A stretch of DNA of 16,995 nucleotides from an uncultured Collinsella sp. GTDB taxonomy: Bacteria > Actinomycetota > Coriobacteriia > Coriobacteriales > Coriobacteriaceae. The translations under genes and the position numbers were made by a program. How positions within the stretch are numbered: position 1 is the first letter of the stretch; each line of letters begins with the position of its first letter. Below the pieces are notes generated by a model that searched no databases, had not been told where the DNA came from, and worked only from the letters and a program-made list of their open reading frames with translations. Below, one piece after another: positions 6,694 to 14,281 of the stretch. Location of the stretch: assembly GCA_900545605.1 (NCBI GenBank), contig UQZL01000042.1, positions 1 to 16,995 of the forward strand, written 5' to 3'.

Positions 6694-8922
6694 GTGGCAC
6701 ACAACAAACTGGAGGCAAACCTCCAAGACCAGCGCGGGCAAGGCGGGCACGGAGCCATCCCCCTCTCCGCTGGCATGCTGCTCGTAACGCTCGGCGTCGT
6801 CTATGGCGACATCGGCACGAGCCCCATGTACACCATGAAATCAATCGTCGCCAACAACGGCGGCATCGGTACCGTCAGCGAGGACATGATCCTGGGCGCG
6901 CTTTCGCTCGTCATCTGGACCATGACGCTCGTGACCACGGTCAAGTACGTGGTAATCGCCATGAAGGCCGACAACCACAACGAAGGCGGCATCTTCGCCC
7001 TGTTTAGCCTGGTGCGCAAGGTGGCACCGTGGCTGATTCTCCCCGCCATGATCGGCGGTGCGGCGCTGCTCGCCGACGGCATCCTCACCCCCGCTGTCAC
7101 GGTCACCACAGCCATCGAGGGTCTGCGCACCATCGAGTGGGGCCACGCGCTGTTGGGTGACGGGCAAACTAACGTCATCATTATTACCATCATCATTATC
7201 TGCGGTCTGTTTGCCATGCAGCGCGCCGGCACCTCGTCCATCGGCAAGCTGTTCGGTCCGCTCATGACGCTATGGTTCCTGTTCCTGGCGGGCGCCGGCC
7301 TGCTCAACATGCTCGGCAACCTGTCCATCTTGCGCGCCCTCAACCCCATTCGCGGCATCATGTTCCTGTTCTCGCCCATCAACCACTCGGGCATCATGGT
7401 GCTCGGCTTCGTCTTCCTGTCGACGACCGGCGCCGAGGCACTCTATTCGGACATGGGTCACGTGGGCAAGGCAAACATTTACGCATCCTGGCCGTTCGTA
7501 AAGGCGGCCCTCATCCTTAACTATCTGGGTCAGGGCGCCTGGCTGCTCGCCAACAACTCCAATCCCCAGATGCTCGCGATGGATATCGTCAACCCGTTCT
7601 ATATGATGCTCCCCGAGCCCCTGCGCCCCTTTGCCATCGTGCTTTCGGCCGTAGCGGCCATCATCGCCTCGCAGGCGCTCATCACCGGCTCGTTCTCGCT
7701 GGTATCCGAGGCCACGCGCCTCAACCTTATGCCGCATCTGCGCATCCACTACCCCAGCGACACCAAGGGCCAGCTCTATATTCCGCTCGTCAACAACATC
7801 ATGTGGGTCGGCTGCATCTTCATCGTGCTGCTGTTCCAAAACTCCGAGCGCATGGAGAGTGCCTACGGCCTCGCCATTACCGTGACCATGCTTATGACCA
7901 CCACGCTTTTGACGAGCTATATCGCCGGCATTCTCAAGCACAAGCTGGGCGCCTGCGTCTTCGCCCTGCTCTTCGGCGCCATTGAGCTGTGCTTTTTCGC
8001 CTCGTGCCTCACCATGTTCTTTGACGGCGGCTATGTGATGATCTTCTTGGCCGCACTGCTGTTTGGCCTTATGTATGTGTGGCGTCGCGGCACCGCCATC
8101 GAGCGCACGCAGACGATCCTGCTGCCCGTCTCCAAGTACATTGACCAGCTCAACCGCCTGCGCAACGACGAGACCTACCCCGTGCTCGCCGACAATCTGG
8201 TGTTCCTCACCAACAGCCCCGACCCGCTCACGCTCGACCGCGACGTGCTCTATTCCATCTTGGATAAGCATCCCAAGCGCGCCAAGGCATACTGGTTCAT
8301 CAACGTGCACGTTACCGACGAGCCCTATACGCACGAGTATTCCGTCGAGACCTTTGGCACGGACTTTTTGTTCCGCGTGCGCCTGGACTTGGGCTTTAAG
8401 GTCAACCAGCGCGTTAATGCCTACCTGCGCCAAATCGTTGGCGACTTGATGGCATCGGGTGAGCTGCCGCCGCAGCATCACACCTACTCCATCTACGAGA
8501 CGCGCGGCAACGTGGGCGACTTCCGTTTTTGTATGCTGCGCAAGATGCTCGCCCCCGAAACGGACATCAACCGCAATGACCACCGCGTGATGGCCATCAA
8601 GTACGCCGTCCGCCGCGCCTGCGGAAGCCCGGCACGCTGGTACGGTCTCGAGAACTCGGCCATCATCATTGAGTACGTACCGCTCTTTGCCCGCATGCGC
8701 CCGGCCGTCAAACTTGTGCGCACCCAGGTGCCGCTCGAGGTTCAGATCGAAGAGGCCGAGGAAATGGAGGTCGACATCTTCTCGGACGACTTGGTCAACG
8801 GCAACGAGGCCGGCAAGAGCATGAACGTCGATCCCACCGAGCTGCTCGAGAGCGTCGCCGATACGCCCGAACAGCAACTCGACGGACTCGAGAGCACCCA
8901 GTTCAACGACGCCAACTTCTAA
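6694..8922 (+). CDS. kup: KUP/HAK-type potassium uptake protein
   Basis: A 742-residue potassium transporter of the cytoplasmic membrane, likely K+/H+ symport. I take GTG at 6694 as start because AGGGAG lies 5 nt upstream; the in-frame ATG at 6676 has no ribosome site. The family signature GVVYGDIGTSPMY is at residues 34-46, and about 12 hydrophobic segments fill residues 25-455. Other conserved stretches are ADGILTPAVTV, STTGAEALYSDMGH and SQALITGSFSL. Residues about 460-740 are a soluble C-terminal domain ending in a Glu/Asp-rich tail of about 50 residues, so the protein is longer than E. coli Kup (622). It is transcribed alone and closed by a strong terminator. In many Gram-positives kup is under c-di-AMP riboswitch control; no such riboswitch fits in the short leader here. 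Confidence 0.96.
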   Translation: MAHNKLEANLQDQRGQGGHGAIPLSAGMLLVTLGVVYGDIGTSPMYTMKSIVANNGGIGTVSEDMILGALSLVIWTMTLVTTVKYVVIAMKADNHNEGGIFALFSLVRKVAPWLILPAMIGGAALLADGILTPAVTVTTAIEGLRTIEWGHALLGDGQTNVIIITIIIICGLFAMQRAGTSSIGKLFGPLMTLWFLFLAGAGLLNMLGNLSILRALNPIRGIMFLFSPINHSGIMVLGFVFLSTTGAEALYSDMGHVGKANIYASWPFVKAALILNYLGQGAWLLANNSNPQMLAMDIVNPFYMMLPEPLRPFAIVLSAVAAIIASQALITGSFSLVSEATRLNLMPHLRIHYPSDTKGQLYIPLVNNIMWVGCIFIVLLFQNSERMESAYGLAITVTMLMTTTLLTSYIAGILKHKLGACVFALLFGAIELCFFASCLTMFFDGGYVMIFLAALLFGLMYVWRRGTAIERTQTILLPVSKYIDQLNRLRNDETYPVLADNLVFLTNSPDPLTLDRDVLYSILDKHPKRAKAYWFINVHVTDEPYTHEYSVETFGTDFLFRVRLDLGFKVNQRVNAYLRQIVGDLMASGELPPQHHTYSIYETRGNVGDFRFCMLRKMLAPETDINRNDHRVMAIKYAVRRACGSPARWYGLENSAIIIEYVPLFARMRPAVKLVRTQVPLEVQIEEAEEMEVDIFSDDLVNGNEAGKSMNVDPTELLESVADTPEQQLDGLESTQFNDANF

Positions 8923-8944
8923 CACGCCACCAGCCATTGACGAC

Positions 8945-8983
8945 AACGGCCTCGCATCTCATAGGAGGTGCGAGGCCGTTTTA
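8945..8983 (+). terminator. kup terminator
   Basis: AACGGCCTCGCA (8945-8956) pairs with TGCGAGGCCGTT (8969-8980); the inner nucleotides extend the stem to about 16 bp around an ATAG loop, and the stem runs into TTTT. On the minus strand it lacks a T-run, so it serves kup mainly. Confidence 0.9.
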
Positions 8984-9003
8984 TGTCGCAACGGACCAGT
9001 GAA

Positions 9004-9969
9004 CTACGAACGACGCGGCTCGGGAACCACGAGCCTATCGGGGCTCGCGCCCTCGGCATCCATCAGGCTCACGTAGCGAATCGACGGATCCCCATACATC
9101 GCGTAGTAATAATTGCCCGTGCGCGCGCTAAAGCATCCGGTGTAGATAGTCTTCTCGAACTTGCCATCGCCCATCCTGGACGCTCCCTCGATCATCACCA
9201 CGCCCTCGAGCGAGCGGAACATGCGAACGACGTTTTCGGTCTCGCTCTCCTTTTGCGGGTAATTGGCATTGAGGTACGCCGCCTTTACAAAACGGCTCGG
9301 CGAATAGCAATCGCCCGGAATGCCGCGCATGCCGGCACCGGCTCCATAGGGCTTAAGCTCGGCGCCACGCCATGTCGCCGTCTGCGGAAAATCGCTTGTG
9401 GCGGTGATATAGGTGCGCAGGTTTTCCATGTGCCACGGGAAGGTCGGCTGGTTGGCAAGGGTGTCGACCGGATCGTCGTATACACGCAGGCCGTCAGCCA
9501 TCATCTCGACCACGATGCTGCGCTGGCTGTCGCCGATAATCCAATGGAGCAGCGACACGCCCAGCCCCTCTCCGGCAGATTTGGCGACAATCACCGTGTC
9601 GCGCAGCGCGGCCTCGACCTCATCGACCGTCGAGAACGTCGCTGCCACCCACAGGGGAAACTCATAGGCCGCGATATTGGTCTTTCCATCAACCGGGCCC
9701 TCGGCATACTCGGCATAGCCGGGAAAGTTGAGCCCCGCCACAGCCAGACCCGCATCGTTACCACAGTCGAAAAACATGGGATAGTTCTTGTAATCGATGC
9801 ACATGCCGATTACCGCGTGTGCCGCCGACGCATCGTCGATAAACGAATACGGGATGTGAAACCCGCGCGGCATCACGCGAACCTGTTGGCCGTAGTCAAA
9901 GCTCCAGTCGAGGTTGCGGCCTAGATACATGTGGCCAGAATTATCGGTAAATCGAATGCTCGTACACAT
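9004..9969 (-). CDS. bsh: Bile salt hydrolase / choloylglycine hydrolase family
   Basis: A 321-residue cytoplasmic Ntn hydrolase predicted to cleave the amide bond of glycine- or taurine-conjugated bile acids. The start is ATG at 9967-9969, because AGGAGG lies 4 nt upstream and the next codon is Cys, which becomes the N-terminal nucleophile after Met removal; a longer upstream frame would bury that Cys and is rejected. Conserved active-site residues are present: Cys2, Arg18, Asp21 (GRNLDW), Asn81 (AGLNFPG), Asn173 (ANQPTF) and Arg226 (SPSRF). No signal peptide is seen. Penicillin V acylases share the fold; GLAVAGLNFPG and the overall pattern favour bile salt hydrolase. The gene lies downstream of the deformylase-like gene, but a terminator separates them. 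It indicates a gut habitat. Confidence 0.9.
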   Translation of the reverse strand: MCTSIRFTDNSGHMYLGRNLDWSFDYGQQVRVMPRGFHIPYSFIDDASAAHAVIGMCIDYKNYPMFFDCGNDAGLAVAGLNFPGYAEYAEGPVDGKTNIAAYEFPLWVAATFSTVDEVEAALRDTVIVAKSAGEGLGVSLLHWIIGDSQRSIVVEMMADGLRVYDDPVDTLANQPTFPWHMENLRTYITATSDFPQTATWRGAELKPYGAGAGMRGIPGDCYSPSRFVKAAYLNANYPQKESETENVVRMFRSLEGVVMIEGASRMGDGKFEKTIYTGCFSARTGNYYYAMYGDPSIRYVSLMDAEGASPDRLVVPEPRRS

Positions 9970-10030
9970 AGCGCCTCCTAGCTTTACGTTCTTGCTAAGC
10001 TCATTGTCACCAAACAAAAAGGCGCTAAAC

Positions 10031-10068
10031 ACAAAAGCCCGGACATGACAACAATGTCACGCCCGGAC
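10031..10068 (-). terminator. Terminator of the deformylase-like gene
   Basis: On the minus strand GTCCGGGCGTGACA pairs with TGTCATGTCCGGGC around a TTGT loop: 14 bp including three G-T pairs, followed by TTTTG. It lies between the deformylase-like stop (10101) and the bsh start (9969), so bsh should have its own promoter. Confidence 0.85.
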
Positions 10069-10100
10069 CAAAAGAGACGAAGTGCGGTGCTTTGGTCCCC

Positions 10101-10520
10101 TTAGACCAACTTTCCAAGACAGTGGTCGATCATATGCTGGACCATCTGCGCCTCGAAGCCCACAAAGTCCTGCTTGCGCTCGCGCATCTTGCCATCGACG
10201 ATCTGGTCAAAGGCAACCTTGCACTTGATATAGCGCGTGGACTTGGTGACCTCCTCGTGCGTCAGGCAGCTCTCCTCCATCTTGCTGGCGCCCAGGCCAA
10301 ACACCAGACGGGGGTTGTAGAGCACGTGGGGCTCGCCGGCGTCGTCCAGGTAGACGCAGACCTTCTTGGTAACGCCGATCTGGTTGGCGGCCAAGCAGCC
10401 GGCATCATCGAGCGACTTGATGGTATCGATCAGGTCCTGAGCAACCGACTCGTCCTCGACGGTCGCAACCTCGCAACGCTGGGACAGGATAGCCTCGTCG
10501 TGGCAAAGCTCTTTAATCAT
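10101..10520 (-). CDS. Degenerate peptide-deformylase-like protein
   Basis: A 139-residue paralogue of the short deformylase at 2483-2893. The ATG at 10518-10520 is favoured by GGAGG 5 nt upstream; an in-frame ATG at 10532 overlaps that site. All three motifs are altered. Motif I is GCLAANQIG (41-49), keeping Gln47 but with Cys in place of the second Gly. Motif II is ESCLT instead of EGCLS, keeping metal ligand Cys85. Motif III is QHMIDH (128-133), keeping His129 and His133 but replacing the catalytic Glu by Met130. Loss of this Glu abolishes activity in characterised deformylases, so this is probably a metal-binding protein without deformylase activity, or one with a changed function. The reading frame is clean, so it is not a simple pseudogene. 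It is divergent from the purine permease gene. Confidence 0.85.
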   Translation of the reverse strand: MIKELCHDEAILSQRCEVATVEDESVAQDLIDTIKSLDDAGCLAANQIGVTKKVCVYLDDAGEPHVLYNPRLVFGLGASKMEESCLTHEEVTKSTRYIKCKVAFDQIVDGKMRERKQDFVGFEAQMVQHMIDHCLGKLV

Positions 10521-10553
10521 ACGTTCCTCCATAGGGGTCGTTGTAACCGCTTA

Positions 10554-10559
10554 AGTATA
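10554..10559 (-). promoter_or_regulatory. Candidate -10 box, deformylase-like gene
   Basis: TATACT on the minus strand lies 33 nt upstream of the chosen start. No convincing -35 box is visible, so the call is tentative. Confidence 0.35.
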
Positions 10560-10652
10560 CGGTACCCACACATTTTCATGCGATAAATACCGTCCGTCTG
10601 TTACAAAGCGCCGAACATCAACATGCGAGGAACAGCAAGGTTGTAAAGGCGA

Positions 10653-10658
10653 TATAGT
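10653..10658 (+). promoter_or_regulatory. Candidate -10 box, NCS2 permease gene
   Basis: TATAGT lies 55 nt before the start codon, giving a leader of about 45-50 nt. The -35 region is poor. I looked for a purine riboswitch in the leader and do not see its conserved joining segments. Confidence 0.35.
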
Positions 10659-10675
10659 AAATGAGTTCGTGTCAA

Positions 10676-10696
10676 TCGGCCTAAACTCGGGGCCGA
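10676..10696 (+). promoter_or_regulatory. Leader hairpin before the NCS2 permease gene
   Basis: TCGGCC and GGCCGA form a 6-bp stem with a 9-nt loop just upstream of the ribosome site (GGAAAGGG). It might influence translation, but it is short and could be chance. Confidence 0.25.
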
Positions 10697-10713
10697 ACAA
10701 GGAAAGGGTATGC

Positions 10714-12027
10714 ATGGACGAACTTTTTCACGTCAGTGAGCGCAAGTCCACAATCGGGACCGAACTTCGCGCTGGACTGACAACATTCCTGGCGATGGCC
10801 TACATCATCGCCGTCAACCCCGCAGTGCTCTCGGGCGCTGGCATTGATGCGGGAGCGCTCGCCTGCGCCACCTGCCTGGGCGCCGGCATCATGACCATCT
10901 GCATGGGCATCTTCGCCAACCGCCCGCTCGCCTGCGCGTCGGGTCTGGGCATCAACGCCATGATCGCGGGCATCGCCACCACCATGTGCGGCGGCGACTG
11001 GCACGTGGCCATGAGCGTTATCTTCCTCGAGGGTATCGTCATCTTGCTGCTCGTCCTGTGCGGCCTGCGCGAGGCCATCATGGACGCCATCCCCGTGGTC
11101 CTGCGCCACGCCATCTCGGTGGGTCTGGGCCTGTTTATCGCCATGATCGGCCTGTGCGACGCCGGCATCATCACCGCTGGCGCCGGTACGCTCGTCGGCC
11201 TGGGCGACATCGCCTCCCCCACCTTTATCGTCGGCATCATCTCCATCGTCGTGACGGTTGCCCTGGCTTCCCGCAACGTGCCGGGCTCGCTGCTCATCGG
11301 CATCATCGTCGCCGTTATCGCCGGAATCCCGCTGGGCGTCACCCATGCGCCCGAGGGCCTCATCGCACCGCTCGACTTCTCGACCTTCGGCGCCCCGTTT
11401 GCCAGCACTGCCGACGGCAACCTTGCCATCGTGAAGGTCCTGACCGACCCGATGCTGCTCGTCGTTGCCTTCTCGCTGCTCATGAGCGACTTCTTCGACA
11501 CCATGGGCACCGCGATGGCCGTCGCCAAGCAGGGCGAGTTCTTGACCGAGGACGGCAATGTCGAGGACATCCGTCCCATCCTGGTCGTCGACTCCGTGGC
11601 CGCTGCTGCCGGTGGCTTTATGGGCGTCTCCTCCATCACCACCTTCGTCGAGTCCACCTCTGGCGCTGCCGACGGTGGCCGCACGGGCCTCACCTCCGTC
11701 ACCACCGGTGTGCTGTTCATTCTCGCCGCGTTCTTCTCCCCCATCGTCACCATCGTTTCCAGCGCCGCCACCTGCGGTGCTCTGGTCTACGTCGGCTACC
11801 TCATGATGAGCGAGGCCTCAGAGATCGACTGGTCCGACGTGTCGCAGGGCTTCCCGGCGTTCATGATTGTCGCCGGCGTGCCCTTCACCTACTCCATCTC
11901 TGCCGGCATTGGTCTGGGCTTTATCGCCTACGTGGTCGTCGCGCTCTTTAAGGGCGAGGCCTCCAAGATCAAGCCGCTCATGTGGATCGCAGCCCTCGCC
12001 TTCCTCGTCTACTTCTTTGTAGCGTAG
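10714..12027 (+). CDS. NCS2 family purine permease, AzgA-like
   Basis: A 437-residue cytoplasmic-membrane permease, probably for hypoxanthine, guanine or adenine with proton symport. The start is ATG at 10714 after GGAAAGGG; the frame extends 15 codons upstream but without a ribosome site. Family hallmarks are ELRAGLTTFLAMAYIIAVNP near the N-terminus, ASGLGINAMIA in the first conserved motif, SDFFDTMGTAMAVAKQ in the middle, and ESTSGAADGGRTGLTSVTTG, the AzgA/PbuG-type signature. About 12-14 hydrophobic segments are present and the length is typical. It is divergent from the deformylase-like gene and closed by a strong terminator. A decayed copy of its last 15 codons lies at 14031-14077. Confidence 0.93.
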   Translation: MDELFHVSERKSTIGTELRAGLTTFLAMAYIIAVNPAVLSGAGIDAGALACATCLGAGIMTICMGIFANRPLACASGLGINAMIAGIATTMCGGDWHVAMSVIFLEGIVILLLVLCGLREAIMDAIPVVLRHAISVGLGLFIAMIGLCDAGIITAGAGTLVGLGDIASPTFIVGIISIVVTVALASRNVPGSLLIGIIVAVIAGIPLGVTHAPEGLIAPLDFSTFGAPFASTADGNLAIVKVLTDPMLLVVAFSLLMSDFFDTMGTAMAVAKQGEFLTEDGNVEDIRPILVVDSVAAAAGGFMGVSSITTFVESTSGAADGGRTGLTSVTTGVLFILAAFFSPIVTIVSSAATCGALVYVGYLMMSEASEIDWSDVSQGFPAFMIVAGVPFTYSISAGIGLGFIAYVVVALFKGEASKIKPLMWIAALAFLVYFFVA

Positions 12028-12050
12028 GCGCAAGATTCGCAATACCAAAC

Positions 12051-12095
12051 AGCAAAGCGCGGAGTCGCATCGAGCGGCTCCGCGCTTTGCTTTTA
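12051..12095 (+). terminator. Terminator of the NCS2 permease gene
   Basis: AGCAAAGCGCGGAG (12051-12064) pairs with CTCCGCGCTTTGCT (12078-12091); GTCGC/GCGGC extends the stem to 18 bp with one G-T pair around ATCGA. The stem runs into TTTT. A diverged copy lies at 14104-14142. Confidence 0.92.
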
Positions 12096-12137
12096 AAGCC
12101 AGGCACCACACGGACACGCGATGTATTGCTTCGCAAG

Positions 12138-12171
12138 TTTTGGACGTTTTGCTCTCCAAACGGCACTACCG
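12138..12171 (+). promoter_or_regulatory. Conserved leader block, copy 1
   Basis: A 34-nt block from TTTTGG to ACTACCG upstream of surface-protein gene 1 is nearly identical to 14185-14218 upstream of gene 2 (three differences), while the DNA just before it has diverged. Similarity continues at a lower level to the start codon and includes CATAGGCCCTATG before the ribosome site. It is likely a promoter or regulatory region, with no recognisable -35/-10 pair shared by both copies. Confidence 0.45.
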
Positions 12172-12234
12172 ACGGCTACATCCTGCAGATATGCTGGATA
12201 TAACCGCATAGGCCCTATGAGGATGGGAGTAACC

Positions 12235-14010
12235 ATGGCCGCCTTGTTCACGACCCCCAAGCGCAATGACAAAACCTCTGGAGCCCATTTTGTTGAGCCC
12301 GACCTGCGCCGTCGCACGCTGCTCGCACACGGCAGCTGGCGCCGCGTGACGCGCCGCATCGTTGTAGGCGCCGTATGCGCGCTTACGGTAAGCTCGCTGC
12401 TCATGCCGAGCATCTCGCTCGCAGCCGAGTGGGTGGACGTTGGCGGCGTCCGCCACGAAGCGGCCGCGGGCCCCACGGGAGACGCCGCCGGTACCTGGTC
12501 ATGGGATGGCGCCGATGACATGAAGCTCAACGGCTATAACGGCGGCGCGATCGAGGCAGCGGGCAAGCTCAACGTGAGCTACGAGGGCAACAACACCGTC
12601 ACTAACGACGACGGCCGCGGCATCAAGGTTAAGGATGGCGCGAACGAGAACGCCGAGCTTAATATTCAGGGCGACGCGTCCAGCACGCTCAACGTGACAT
12701 CTTCTCGTGACGCCATCACTTCCGTCGGCAACATCAACATCGACGGCGCTGGCACTGTCAACGCCACGAGCACCGAGCACGATGCCATCGATGCCGGGGG
12801 CGATGTCACCATCAAGGGCTCGGGAAACGTTAACGCCACGGGCGATTCGGATGGCATCAGGGCCGACGGCAACATCACGATCGACAACAGCGGAACCGTC
12901 ACCGCCAAGGCCACCGAGGATCAGGGTATCGATGCTAACGAGAACCTCATCATAAAGGGCGGCGGCAAGGTAGAGGCAAGCTCTATCGAGGACAATGCGA
13001 TTTGGACCGACGGCAGTATCGAGATCTCGGGTGGCAGCCAGGTCAAGGCAAGCTCCGAGGAAGACGCCGCCATCGACGGTAAAAACAGCCTCACGGTCAC
13101 GGACGCTTCCCTCAACGCAAGTGGCGTTGGGTATGGCATCTATGTCTACAAGGGCATCACGCTCGATGGCGCGACCGTGACGATCCGCGCAAGCTCAGAT
13201 GGCGGGGAAGTCAGCGCACTCTTCACCGATGAGGACGACATCGTCATCAAGAACGGCTCGACTGTGGATGCGCTCGCAGAAGGCAGGTTCTCGGTTGCAA
13301 TCTCCACCAGTAATTTCTACTCCGGCGAAGCGGGTGGCCATATCTACATCAGCGACTCCGTTGTCAAGGCCATAGTCCGCTATGCCGAGACCGGCGGCGA
13401 CGGCCCCGACCACTACAGTGGAGACCAAAACGACAAAATCATCCCTGAGTCCGAGGGCCTGAACATCGGCATCTTCGCGCAGACCAGCGAGGGCATCACG
13501 CCCGCGACCATCTCGATCGTCCGCAGCAGGGTCACGGCCGAGGGAGACACGGCGGCAATCTTCGCCCTTGCCATGAGCGCGGACGGCAAGGCGATCGGCA
13601 CCATCGAAATCGAAGGAGCCACCATCCAGACGCCTGAAGGCGGCAAGGTCATTGACTATCGCAACAAGGAAGAACTCAGCGACGGCATCGTCTACGAGGC
13701 GGGTCAAACCATCGGCACGGGCGACGCCGTGATCGACTCCCCCTACAACGAAGCAGTCGCCAAGAGCACGGTCATCGTGCCTCCCGAGGAGCCCAAGCCC
13801 GAGGAAAAGCACGGCAAGACCAAGCCCGAGGGTTCCAAGTCCGAGGGCACGAAGACAACCAAGACCGTTGCAGTTGCAGCCAAGGGAGCCAAGACCGTCG
13901 GCAAGCTCGCGGCAACCGGCGACACCTCGAACGCAGCCATCGTGGCAGCCGCCCTTGCGGGAACAGCCGCCATCGCCGCAGGCGCCCTGGCGAGTCGCAA
14001 ACGCTCGTAA
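12235..14010 (+). CDS. LAATG-anchored beta-helix-like surface protein, copy 1
   Basis: A 591-residue predicted secreted, wall-attached protein. ATG 12235 follows GGGAG at 5-nt spacing; in-frame ATGs at 12217 and 12223 lack this site. Residues 1-35 form a long charged N-region, and 36-64 a signal peptide (RRVTRRIVVGAVCAL, cleavage near SLAA/EW); TRRIVV resembles a twin-arginine motif. Residues about 85-330 carry repeats of about 23 residues (DAI..GNINI.G.G.VNATS) as in right-handed beta-helices. The pattern resembles Cthe_2159-type carbohydrate-binding domains, an assignment from memory. A Pro/Lys/Glu-rich spacer precedes LAATG (558-562), a hydrophobic segment and RKRS, a class E-like sortase signal. 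Possible role: binding of host or dietary glycans (inference). Copy 2 at 14282 is a tandem paralogue. Confidence 0.85.
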   Translation: MAALFTTPKRNDKTSGAHFVEPDLRRRTLLAHGSWRRVTRRIVVGAVCALTVSSLLMPSISLAAEWVDVGGVRHEAAAGPTGDAAGTWSWDGADDMKLNGYNGGAIEAAGKLNVSYEGNNTVTNDDGRGIKVKDGANENAELNIQGDASSTLNVTSSRDAITSVGNINIDGAGTVNATSTEHDAIDAGGDVTIKGSGNVNATGDSDGIRADGNITIDNSGTVTAKATEDQGIDANENLIIKGGGKVEASSIEDNAIWTDGSIEISGGSQVKASSEEDAAIDGKNSLTVTDASLNASGVGYGIYVYKGITLDGATVTIRASSDGGEVSALFTDEDDIVIKNGSTVDALAEGRFSVAISTSNFYSGEAGGHIYISDSVVKAIVRYAETGGDGPDHYSGDQNDKIIPESEGLNIGIFAQTSEGITPATISIVRSRVTAEGDTAAIFALAMSADGKAIGTIEIEGATIQTPEGGKVIDYRNKEELSDGIVYEAGQTIGTGDAVIDSPYNEAVAKSTVIVPPEEPKPEEKHGKTKPEGSKSEGTKTTKTVAVAAKGAKTVGKLAATGDTSNAAIVAAALAGTAAIAAGALASRKRS

Positions 14011-14030
14011 ACACTTTTTCGCACAGGACG

Positions 14031-14077
14031 GGTGGATCGCAGCCCTTGCCTTCCCCGTCTACTTCTTCGTAGCGTAA
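14031..14077 (+). pseudogene. 3'-end remnant of the NCS2 permease gene
   Basis: Translation in the original frame gives WIAALAFPVYFFVA followed by a stop, against WIAALAFLVYFFVA and a stop at the true permease C-terminus (11982-12027). There are five nucleotide differences in 47. It has no start and no promoter, and is a footprint of the duplication. Confidence 0.9.
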
Positions 14078-14103
14078 GGGCAAGGCTGCAAAAGCTGAAC
14101 AAT

Positions 14104-14142
14104 AAAGCGCGGAGTCGCCATGCGGCCCCGCGCTTTTCTTTT
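14104..14142 (+). terminator. Terminator after surface-protein gene 1 (duplicated permease terminator)
   Basis: AAAGCGCGG (14104-14112) pairs with CCGCGCTTT (14128-14136); the stem continues inward past one mismatch through GTCGC/GCGGC, and TTTTCTTTT follows. It corresponds to the permease terminator at 12051-12095 and now probably ends the transcript of gene 1, which has no other terminator. Confidence 0.8.
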
Positions 14143-14184
14143 AGCGTCGGTCCCTGCGCCGGCGTGCGGCCTATTTCTCCCCCA

Positions 14185-14218
14185 TTTTGGCCATTTTGCC
14201 CTCCAAACGGCACTACCG
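14185..14218 (+). promoter_or_regulatory. Conserved leader block, copy 2
   Basis: Counterpart of 12138-12171. It includes TTTTGGCCATTTTGCCC, two ATTTTG units 9 bp apart, then CTCCAAACGGCACTACCG, identical in both copies. It lies about 65 nt before the gene 2 start. Confidence 0.45.
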
Positions 14219-14281
14219 CCGGCAACATCCAGCAGATACGCTGAACCTAGCCGTATAGGCCCTATGAGAACGGGAGCAACC

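Larger units (their letters stand above)
11981..14030 (+). repeat. Tandem duplication unit, copy 1
   Basis: This segment of about 2.05 kb runs from the last 15 codons of the NCS2 gene, through its terminator and surface-protein gene 1, to about 20 bp past its stop. It aligns with 14031 to about 16092 at an offset of 2047-2050. The first 47 bp match at 42 positions. Homology at both ends of the coding region and in the noncoding flanks shows tandem duplication followed by divergence. Confidence 0.85.

Noticed and set aside
7270..8946. Long minus-strand open frame of 558 codons opposite kup
   Set aside because: It is a shadow of the kup coding frame, with biased composition and no start signal; Kup motifs on the plus strand are unambiguous.
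9967..10032. N-terminal extension of the bile salt hydrolase by 21 residues
   Set aside because: The enzyme class needs Cys at position 2, and AGGAGG lies directly before the ATG that provides it.
10533..10713. Purine riboswitch upstream of the NCS2 permease gene
   Set aside because: I cannot find the conserved joining segments or a second loop-loop partner, and the predicted leader is only about 50 nt. A covariance-model search would settle it.
12154..12204. TATAAC at 12199-12204 as the -10 box of surface-protein gene 1
   Set aside because: The matching position in the otherwise conserved copy 2 reads CCTAGC, and no -35 box is at the proper distance.
12121..12234. Longer N-terminus for surface-protein gene 1 (and the equivalent for gene 2)
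   Set aside because: The added residues would cover the conserved leader and lack a ribosome site; GGGAG at 5-nt spacing marks the chosen ATG in both genes.
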